Shown here: piece by piece, positions 25,931 to 34,796 of the stretch | How positions within the stretch are numbered: position 1 is the stretch's first letter | Layout of the letters: each line of letters begins with the position of its first letter | NCBI GenBank assembly: GCA_027475525.1 | Contig: JAMWFC010000023.1 | Span: forward strand, 1-64,000 | Reading direction: 5' to 3' | Origin: Macrolepiota albuminosa | Taxonomy: Eukaryota > Basidiomycota > Agaricomycetes > Agaricales > Agaricaceae | DNA: 64,000 nucleotides | Notes under the pieces: generated by a model | Databases searched by the model: none | Told to the model about the DNA's origin: nothing | What the model saw: the letters and a program-made list of their open reading frames with translations, nothing else | Made by a program: the position numbers and the translations under genes

Positions 25931-28900
25931 ATGCAGATGGACGACATATTAAACGATTCACCACCCGTCCTTGACCATGATGCTGCTGCGCGACTCCTCT
26001 CTCGACTGTGTCCAGATTCTGTAAAGCAGAGCACGAAAAATGAATTTGGCTCTCCCGAGTCATTTGCTTGTATATTATACAGGAACTCAGACCTTTTCCG
26101 CCGCGTTGAGGATGCGCGAGCATCAAGGAACATGGAAGACTTTGAAGACATCTGGAAGTCTTGCACAAGTACGTCTCGTAATCTCCTTTGGTTATTGATC
26201 TTACTCCTTCTCAGAATATTGCGATCGTGTTAAGAGTAGCCAACAACACTTTTTTCGCCCTGATAATGTCCCTATTATTCTTGAAAAAGTTTCCGCCAAG
26301 TTAAGCAATCTGATTAACGGCAAGGCCGAAAAGGTCCTTTGGACCTTGGACAGAAGTGATATAGACGACTCATCCGATACGGAGGGACTAAACCTAAGTT
26401 CTTTCTCAAAAAAGCGTGGACCACCTTCAATGCTTCTTCATGAATTAGGAAGCTTTCAAACTGACCCTGTCCTTAGGAAACGAGTACAGAGACTGTTTTG
26501 TAAAGGCCACAACACGTACATCTCGCTCCGTTCTCCCGCATCTCCGGACCTCATGACACGCATGACACAGGTTTTTAGTCAACGCGTCGGCGACCGGCAA
26601 AACCCGTTTGTTGTACGAAGGTCTTTGCAAGCATTGGGGACTTTATTTCACCTGCCATGCGGATGAAGCGGAAGCTCGTGCCCTCGATACGACTCTAGCT
26701 CGACGCATTTACTTCGAAGAAGATTTTGTGCGAGTTCTTCCACATCGATCGTCTTTGGCCTTTGGACCCATTTTGGCCAAAAACAGAGAGATCGCAGCCC
26801 GCCGATTTTCTGCGACAATGCTGGCACATCTTCTCATCATGAGAGACTTTTTGAAGGCTTCTAACGCTGTTGATGGAGTGGAGGAGATACAAAAACGTCG
26901 ATGGCTACTAGCTCAGCTAGTATGCCGGCTTTTATACCGGTCAGACCCTTTCCGAGAAATCATGGTCGCGATTGATTGGGGATCTTTGGATTATATAAAC
27001 GAGCAGTTGGCAAAGGTCATCAAGGACATACAACTTCTGTTACCTGATTCGGTAAGGACAGATGGATTTTTTGTTGTCATCGATGAGGCAAACGTGGGAA
27101 TTCGAGAGAATTGGTCCTCTAAAAAGAGTGACTCAGAGCACTATCCCGCTCTCCAAGAAATCATACGCATCTGGAGAGATTGTCTTGCTTCTCTTGAAGG
27201 TGTTCCCATCACATTTGTGGTTGCAGGAATCCAGATCCCTCAGAGTTACTTTCCTCCATCCTCACAAGAATGGTCATCATGGAGATGGACTTCAGACACA
27301 GGTTCTTTTGATGACCCAGAAACTCAGAAAAGATATGTTCTCTCATTCCTCCCGCCCTCTCTCGCGCAGACTCCAAAAGTGGAAGCTCTCTTTAGGCGTA
27401 TTTGGGATTGGTGTAGGCCAAGGCAAGTTTCTCATGTTTAGTATGATAAATACTAATGGCCTTTATTGCAGGCACAGGCTGACGGCTAGTTTGGTAGCCA
27501 TGTTGTTGATGGACGGAGCTGTTCACCCTCACGGTGTACTCAATGAGTACATCAAAGAGCTCACGGGTTTTACAATGGTTGATGCGGAAACTAAGGATTA
27601 TATCACTGATGAAGGGCAATGCGATGTAGAGGCATTTTTTTCTAACATTGGAAGCCTTGTGAGAGGTGAGATGCTACACTGAGCTATCTATCGAGCAGAA
27701 TCCTCACTGTTTTTCTTGAGGCCGCCCTCCAGTCAAATCGACAACACATGAAGTCATCATGCACTATATCATAACTGGTCATCATCCACCATGCTTTGGG
27801 ATTGGCAGAATTGATCTTGTCAGTTCTGGCGTCGGTCAGTTCAAAGATGAGGATATGAGTCAGATATCATTAGACCAGCCGGGACCTCTCATTGCTGCTG
27901 CCATCTGGCTCTCTGACAGGTCGCCGCCTTACAATGACAAGCCACGATCTATGACTTCGTTCACCGACTTTTGTTCCCATACCCAAGGCCACTGGGCCAA
28001 TGGCGACACTTATGCACCTGCAAGCTATATTGCCTTGTACTTCGCACATGTCTTCACAACTACAACAAAAAATCATCTCTTTTCTGAAATTTTTACCATA
28101 GCGACTGCTACTGCGTGGCTGGCTGCAAGTGAAAAGTTCCCCACGCAGCTGGTCAAACTGCAGAAAGGCGAGGATGGTGTCATTCAAGAAATGATAATTA
28201 CATCGTCTTCCCTTCTACCAGATGCCCCTCCGCTTGGGTACGCGGCATCTTCTGCTGATGATGTACTCGCTTGGTTGCGACACAAGCGTCCAGGAGTCTT
28301 TTGTGTTTGTCCTCCAGATTTTGAAGCTGACCTTATTTTTGTTCTGAAGCGTTGCGAGGGGTATCTATGGGTCGTACTTCGCACCGCAGGTCGAGGTTCT
28401 TCAGATTCACTCAGCCCAGAATATGTGTATCCTGAAGGTCATTCTGAGGCTGGGGTATGTTTTTGTCCTCTTCCGTTCTATCCCTCTGACTCTGAACCCT
28501 GTGTGATTAGGGACCTCAGGGACCTCTTTGGAATGGGAAAGTTAAAACACTCAGTACAGATGAGCTCTGGCCGGAATATGAGCACATCACCGTGGAAAAC
28601 TTGTTTTCTAGGAGTCAAGTGCGTCATCTTGCCGATATTTTCATATATGAATATCCAACGGGAGACGATTAGATGGATGGCGAACGTGTACGTCAGTTGT
28701 CTGTCGAAATGTTGGATGCGTTCAAGGCCCTTCCCAATGGTCTTGCCCCTACCGATCGGCTTTCCCTGCTGCGCGTAGTCGCGACTTTTCCTTCAGAACC
28801 TGCTTTGCCTATACAGAAGACGAAAGAATCTCCTGTAGCCGTACTAAATACTGCGACTTTCAAAGCAGTGACGGAGGCCATTCCGCCACAAAATCTTATT

Positions 28901-29044
28901 CAAACACTGGTCTTGAGCATGCATAGCAAAAGGTCTTCCAAATATCCCGACGATGACTTTTCTCCTGTCAGGCCGTTTTCTATGACAGGGAAAACGAAAA
29001 GGAAACCGCGGGAACTTCAGATGAGGTTTCGGAGGATGACTTGA
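25931..29044 (+). pseudogene. Crinkler-like NTPase/REase gene (copy B), frameshifted before Walker A
   Basis: Copy B is a diverged paralogue of copy A. Exon 1 runs 25931-26168, then a 46-bp intron, then an exon into the NTPase. The Walker A segment (SATGKTR, near 26590) is in a different frame from the sequence leading to it. A one-base difference in the T-run at 26572-26576 would explain this, so the gene is either dead or carries a homopolymer error. Walker B (FFVVIDEAN) is intact near 27070-27095. A later intron (27423-27471) uses GC at its donor and AG at its acceptor. The C-terminal REase region keeps PDFEADLIF, but the expected lysine position reads Arg/Thr (VVLRTAG), so nuclease activity is doubtful. 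The last exon ends at 29044. A duplicate, copy C, lies at 55.8-58.0 kb. Confidence 0.72.
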
Positions 29045-29177
29045 AATTGTTGCTGGGGTGCCAGGAAGCCCCCAAGAAGCCAATTAGATAATCAGTAACA
29101 CGTGATTACAAGTAGTTTTCAGTCTTAATTCTTTAGTTTTACCGACTACTGAACCGAGACTCCAGGCATGTATTCAA

Positions 29178-31585
29178 GTGGCAGATGCTGCAAGGTATTA
29201 CAAAGTCTATAAAAGTACACTCTGGCGTCGACACCATGGGTTGACACAACCAAAGAAGAAAGCCCACAGTGGCCAAATGCTCCTCACACCTGCACAAGAA
29301 AATGCCCTGGTTGAATGGATCAAATATCTTGGTACCACAGGCCACCCTGTAAGCCGCAAGACCCTGGGCCCGAAGGTTGAAGCCGTGCTTCCAGAGAATA
29401 AGAAGCATCCAATATCAAAAGGATGGATACGTCGATTCCTCCAACGCCATCCTGACATCAAATTGGCTCGTGGTAGTGGCCTGGACCCAAAACGTGCACG
29501 AGCCTTTAACTATACAACCGTTCACAATTATTTTCGGCAACTATGTGAACATATGAAAAAACACGACATACCTTGGGAAAATGTCTACAACATGGATGAA
29601 AAAGGTGTTCAGATGGGTGGTAGTCGCAAAGGAAAGGCCGAAAAGTTTCTCTTTGACTTCATGGACAAGTCTCAATACAGGCTGAAGAGCGACGATCTTC
29701 AGCTTGTTACAATCATTGAAACTGTATGTGCGGATGGTACTTACACCATTAAACCATGTTTCGTGTTTCCAGGAGGGCAGAGTATGTTTACAGAGTGGTT
29801 TGAGGAGCCTGATGTACTGTGCGTGAGAAGTTAATATTTTATTAAATGTGTCGACTCATAAATGTTGCTAGGATTGCGACATCTGAGAATGGATGGACAG
29901 ATGATGAGATAGGGCACCAGTGGTTCAAAAAACAATTTGTTCCAAAAGCTACAGAGAGAAACAAGTCAGGAAAACCTATCCTTTTAATCTACGATGGACA
30001 TGGATCACATACCTCACTCGAAATCATAGAATTTGCTCTCAAGAACAATGTCCACCTATTTTGCCTTCCACCCCATACTACACATAGGCTGCAGCCTCTA
30101 GATGTTGGAGTCTTTTCACCACTTTCAACTGCCTGGTCTAATCGTTGCGCAATAATACTTGAAGAGAGAGGAGAAGGGATGGAACTTCGAGATGTTGTAA
30201 GGGAGTATATGATGGCACGAAATGAATCCTTCAAAAGTGAAACCATCAAACGTGCCTGGTGTAATGCAGGTATCAATCCAGAACGAACTGATGCTTTTAA
30301 CGAGTCAGATATTAATCCGGGAATTTTCAAAGAAAGTGATTTCGCACCAAGTCATTCAACTTCCATCAAATCCCAAGGAATCTGGGCAAAAACTCGGCTT
30401 CCTCGAGCACCAGACGCATCTTCCGATGATTTTATCCCTGCTGATGGACCAACATACACCATTGACTCTGACAGTAGTGACAGTGATGATGATGGTTATG
30501 ATGAATCAGATCCAAGTGGACAAGAAGATGAAGAAGACGAAAGGACAGAGGATGAGGAGAGTGACGTGGAGGAAGAGCAAAGTGGGTTAGAAGAAAGCCT
30601 GGGAGAGCATCAAAGAAGCATTGCAACATGTGCCAAAACACCTGCACATCACGCGTCAAACCATCAGCCTGAAACGTTACTCATGCGCTTGCCATGCTCA
30701 CCATTGACACCGATGACACCTACACCACTCCGACACACACGATCCATGACTCAGTCCCTTTCTTCTCCAGCCTCCTCTACACCTGTCAGGCCAAGTCTGT
30801 CTTCTGAAAAGCGATGTATCAATCTTGAAAGTCGCGTTGCAGCACTTGAGACTCAGCTCAAGCTAGTTCAAGATCAGTGTGACTCTGCAGAACTTCAGAT
30901 TGTCTATTGTAACCGTGAAAATGCTCTACTCCGCCGTCAAATTCATTTACGCACAGAAAAATCAAAGCAAGGACGACGAATCAATACATCTGCCCGAGTG
31001 ATGACGTCAGAGGAGGGGCTAGCAGAGGCAAGGAAAGAGCGGGCAATTCGGAAGGAGAAGGACAGACAGAAGGCAGAAAAGAAGGCCAAGAAAGATGCAG
31101 TGGACAAGGAAAACTTGATTCGTCGAGCCACAATGGGTACGCAGATGCTCTTTTCTGGTACAATCAGAGGCCAGAACAAGACGGCACTTCAAGATCTTGC
31201 CTCGGTTCTTGGTTTATCTATAAACGGCACAAAGGCTGACTTACAGGATCGTATCGAGGCTAAGTTCACTGAGGATGAAGATTTGAAGAGTAAACCACAA
31301 TTTGTTGGTTTATTTCGTCGCAAACGCACTGCTCCTGAAGATTCAAGTCTGGGTAACGGCACACCACTACAACGTCGTCGACTTGACCCGTCCAATACTC
31401 CTTCATCTGATTTCCCTCCGACTCATTTCTCTGCGACTTTGACTCAAATTAATCCCATTCCCGTGGATCATCGTGCTCAGGATCTGAGTCTACAGGCTGG
31501 TCCTTCGACACATCAGGGACTTTATTCCTACCCCATAGATAGAACATATTACACTGGTGCATACTATTATAACTTTCCACAGTAA
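29178..31585 (+). mobile_element. pogo-type transposase gene with C-terminal SAP domain
   Basis: This is a DDE transposase of the pogo/Fot1 kind (Tc1-mariner superfamily), which moves DNA by cut-and-paste. Two exons, 29178-29818 and 29872-31585, join across a 53-bp intron to about 784 codons without a stop. The frame stays open upstream to about 29130, so the true start may be earlier. The N-terminus has a psq-like helix-turn-helix (VADAARYYKVYKSTLWRR) and a CENP-B-type HTH with HPISKGWIRRFLQRHP. Catalytic acids are visible in YNMDEKG, LLIYDGHGSH and HRLQPLDVGVF. A long acidic, then coiled, basic region follows. Near the end ALQDLASVLGLSINGTKADL plus QDRIEAKF reads as a SAP DNA-binding motif. 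I could not find convincing terminal inverted repeats. The element sits directly after the end of B/C homology (29047), suggesting it entered there. Confidence 0.8.
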
Positions 31586-31893
31586 TATATCTCAATTTAG
31601 AAAGCCAAACGAACCTTATTGCGAGCCTTTGCGTGCGATTGTGAGCGGAGTCAGGATTTGAGATGTGACCATGCGTGACCGGCGGTTGCATATCTACGTA
31701 CTTTTGGTATGTCGTGCTCGGCCATTGGCCGACGAAGTTTCCTCTCAAGTTTTTCGCAAATAAAAAATGTAGACCTTGAGATTGGATGTTCTTCTAGTTG
31801 ATACAAAAAAATCAAGGTCATAAGCTGAAGGGACGGAGCTACAGAAAATCTTTTGTTCAAAAGTTGCATATCTCGTCACGGCACAGTACAAGT
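31586..31893. other. spacer between pogo gene and Copia remnant
   Basis: About 300 bp without a gene. A GTTGCATATCT motif occurs twice (near 31686 and 31863). It may hold the 3' end of the pogo element, but no terminal repeat could be matched. Confidence 0.45.
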
Positions 31894-32213
31894 TGTCTGG
31901 GGAGAGAAGAGGGGCGGGATCGGAGAGGAGGGCAAGGGATCGATCGAAGACAATGAACTCTAATTAGATCGAGAGAGAGGTATAAATAGGGAGATGGTAG
32001 ACAGAATTAGTTAGTTTTCCCTTTTCGAATGATATCTTGTTCCAGTTATCGACGGTTTCAGTGAAGTCAGAATCAATCTGCTTACATTATGTGCATTTTA
32101 GGGTTACAATTCTGGTATCAAAGCCAAAAACAGCAATAAAACAGGGGATTCAGTCTCATGTCCACAGTTAGTCCTCTCACAAATGCAGTGAGACAAAGGA
32201 TCTGGACGGTCAA
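31894..32213 (+). mobile_element. truncated Copia-type retrotransposon: LTR, primer-binding site, gag start
   Basis: A 215-bp TG...CA segment (31894-32108) ends TTACA. It is followed after 4 bp by TGGTATCAAAGCC (32113-32125), close to the initiator-Met tRNA primer-binding site usual for Copia elements. A TATAAATA box lies near 31981. Downstream, an ATG at 32158 opens a gag-like frame (MSTVSPLTNAVRQRIW). It is cut off at about 32213, where the duplicated segment shared with 58.2 kb begins. No second LTR is seen. Confidence 0.7.
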
Positions 32214-32782
32214 TCAACTGAATATATTAGAAGCTCTGTTGACTTCAAAAAGTTTGTACTGTGCATGGAAATCTATACATTTTTCGATCCAGGATTTGAC
32301 CCATATATTGCCCATAAGTATCACTGTCAGACCTAGATTTTGGGAGATACAATGTGCACACTCACGCTGGAGCCAGTGATGTGTTTGTAGAACGTGGGGG
32401 TCTCTGGAGGCGTCAGAGTTTCTCATCAGCCTCTTCTTCACATCCCGCCTTAGCACCACCTTGAGCTCCTCCTCGATCCCTAGCAATCAGCACACCGTCG
32501 TCCCATTTCCCGTCTTTTTGCCCCCGAGACGGACATCGTGGGCGCTGCGTGCAAGGTTAGTGTGACGGACTGGCATGCAAGCTTTTTGGCAGCAGAGTTG
32601 GAGAGTACGTGTGAGGCGCGTAGTACCCCGTCGGTGTCGTAAAGGTAAGGTACCATCCTACATGGTTCAATCATCGTGCTGTAGTAGGCCGTTATAGGAG
32701 AGAGAGGACATTGATTAGCGCGTCTGGAACTTGTGAGGGGGCAAGGAACACCGGAAAGTACACACCTCACTCTCAGCCAACG
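32214..32782 (-). repeat. segmental duplication, right arm copy 1
   Basis: This segment matches 58228-58931 at high identity. It covers most of a minus-strand hypothetical coding region, but copy 1 lacks two stretches present in copy 2: about 130 bp after 32658, and a short piece near 32480. The frame is therefore broken here. Together with Crinkler copies B and C it shows that a larger block was duplicated before transposons split this copy. Confidence 0.85.
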
Positions 32783-33419
32783 TCCTGTCGAGGGGAAGAA
32801 TATGTGGAGGAGACGGAGGTGTTGGTTGGATAGGTACTTGGGTGTTGTGTGATGAAGAGTCTTTGGCAGGTTCTACGGACGTCAGAGTCGGAGATTCTAC
32901 AGTGACAGGAGGAATGTCTTTCGGCAGGTCTGTGGAAGACTGCGCCGAAGTTGGTAGAACGTGTTCTAAAGAGGACAAGGGTTGCTTTTCTTTGGAAGCA
33001 GATGGGGAAACAGTGTCGTTGATTTCGATGAGGTGAGTGTTAGTAGATGAGGAAACGCGAGGAACCAAGGCGCAAAGAAGTCTGACAAGAAGAATGCGTT
33101 TGACAAAGAAGACTTGAGGGCACTGTTCCCGTTGCCGTTAGCCTCGGGAGACGAAGTTTTTTGAGTACTTGATCGCAAGGGTGCTGGGGCGGGAGCCAGT
33201 CTATCACCGTCTTTATCCGTTTGGGAGGTAGTTTCACATGGAGGACTCTGCGTCGGATTGAGAACATGCGTGGATAGCACGGGAGTGATTCTGGTTGGGG
33301 AGCAGCGGGATGTGCAGGAAGCACAGCGACAGTTGGCATGTGTCGTTCTGCTGCATCGCGGGCCCGTCGGTGGAGACATCATGGGACGGGGACTGAACTG
33401 AGGCAGACGATGGGTCAGA
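32783..33419 (-). other. Ser/Thr/Pro-rich open frame, uncharacterised
   Basis: A minus-strand frame (33068-32715) is rich in Ser, Thr and Pro and has no recognised domain. It might be exonic to the duplicated hypothetical gene or non-coding. Frames upstream to 33.4 kb are short and compete with each other. I see no clear gene. Confidence 0.3.
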
Positions 33420-33978
33420 CCGAAGAACGGCGGGCGGCACGTCTGCAGCTTCATCCCGTTCAACACGAGTCTGTTGTGCGCGATTGAGAATGATTAATAA
33501 AGGTGGAATTCGATCAAAGAGAAAGATAAGACGAGACGTACTGGACACCTGAGGGAGTTGCCGTGTTTAGGCACGAGGGGTTTCTTGCCAGACGGCTGGT
33601 GGTAAAAATCGCCGATTGGGACAGTCTCGTCAGGCTTGGGCGGGAACAAGTCATCGGTGAATCCATGTTTCTCAATGAGACCTGCGAGACGACCCAGAGT
33701 ATCTCCGCCCACACCTTGCCGATGGCGTGCACAGGCTTGTCCAGAGTCTTGTACGTCGATGGATTGAGTCTCGTTCTATACAAATTTAGAAAATCAAGTG
33801 AGGAATGAGAACCATGAGAGACGGACCATTGATTAGATGTAATTACAAAAGCATGCTGCAGCCTATACCCATGTGAGTACACCCTTGACTTGCTTGATCC
33901 GGGTAAAGCTGTAAATACCAACGCCGCATCAGGGATACCAGGGCCCCAAGTCCCTAGGTACCACACCGGAGGTGCCAC
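33420..33978 (-). pseudogene. fungalysin (M36 metallopeptidase) C-terminal remnant
   Basis: Fungalysins are secreted zinc metallopeptidases of the MEP family. The remnant shows NPSTYKTLDKPVHAIGKVWAEILW near 33.75 kb. In a shifted frame it continues with LIEKHGFTDDLFPPKPDE, and after an intron with LNGMKLQTCRPPFF, all in the order expected for the C-terminal third of the enzyme. A frameshift follows WAEILW, and the conserved ending after PPFF is lost. The zinc-binding HEXXH region is absent. It would lie upstream on the minus strand, where the LINE now starts (34227), but I did not recognise it beyond the LINE either. Confidence 0.68.
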
Positions 33979-34211
33979 TGCGGGGGCCGTTTCAGAGCGT
34001 TGGAAAACAGGAATAAGAAAGTTGAGTACTCACCTTTATATACACATGCTGTCAGGAATAGATCCAGACCCGTAAACTAATAGACTCGCACGTGCTCGCT
34101 CGCTCTCCTAAAATCCTATTTACGTTTTTAGTTTTACTTATCGTAGCGGCGCATGCGCCGTCCCCGACTCATCCCCGCTACTTTAGTAGTGGGTCTTTGG
34201 CCCCATCGTGC

Positions 34212-34226
34212 AAGAAAGGCAACCGT
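34212..34226. repeat. LINE target-site duplication, left copy
   Basis: AAGAAAGGCAACCGT is repeated exactly at 55408-55422, after the poly(A) tail. This proves that everything between entered as, or into, one LINE. Confidence 0.93.
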
Positions 34227-34246
34227 GGGGGGCCTCTTGACTTGTA

Positions 34247-34388
34247 ACCACCATGTGGTACAGACAAACTCGTACAAACTGAACAGGCAGCTAACGCTGA
34301 CCTATGCCCCCTAACGGGAGGCACACCGAAAGGTGTTAGAGCGTCGAAAGATGCAATGCGTCGAAAGATGCATACCACCGAAAGGTGG
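34247..34388 (+). ncRNA. cluster of seven stem-loops in the LINE 5' UTR
   Basis: Seven adjacent perfect or near-perfect hairpins occur in 142 nt: 34247-34259 (ACCAC stem), 34288-34299 (CAGC, UAAC loop), 34305-34323 (UAAC loop, one bulged A), 34323-34336, 34341-34354, 34356-34373 and 34375-34388. The last four all have GAAA loops. GAAA is a GNRA tetraloop and UAAC fits the UMAC type, both known for stable, docking-competent folds. This strongly suggests a structured RNA, perhaps for RNP recognition, ribozyme processing or translation. Its class is unknown to me. Confidence 0.7.
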
Positions 34389-34796
34389 AGTCAATGCCCC
34401 CCCCCACCACCACCACCACCGTAACTGTATTGCTTTCCCTCGAAGGGATATGCAGGGGAAAATTTCTACATACGGTCAAAGGCGGAAGTCGGATCAATAC
34501 ACAGATCCTATCACAGGCTCCGCTCACACACGGGATACATAGTCAGGCTCGTGCTAATGAAGCACACATATGTCAGGAGCTAATCGAACCAAGATAGTGG
34601 GAGACGTTAAATGCAAAGTACAACAATCATTCCTGAACTGCACATGGGTCCAAAAAGTAGTGAAACATTCTCCCTCTCTACGGACTCCATGTATTAGACC
34701 GTTGACAATGACACGAAAGTGGCACAATGCGGTGCGTAGAGGGAATGAGGCACGGCTAAATTCAGGGACCCACAGAAAATTTTCCTACTACCCCAA

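Noticed and set aside
32158..32379. Plus-strand frame 32158-32379 as a full gene
   Set aside because: It starts as Copia gag but runs into the duplicated antisense segment after about 18 codons.
34321..34388. CRISPR-like repeat array
   Set aside because: The repeated units are hairpins with common GAAA loops, not constant repeats with unique spacers, and the host is a eukaryote.
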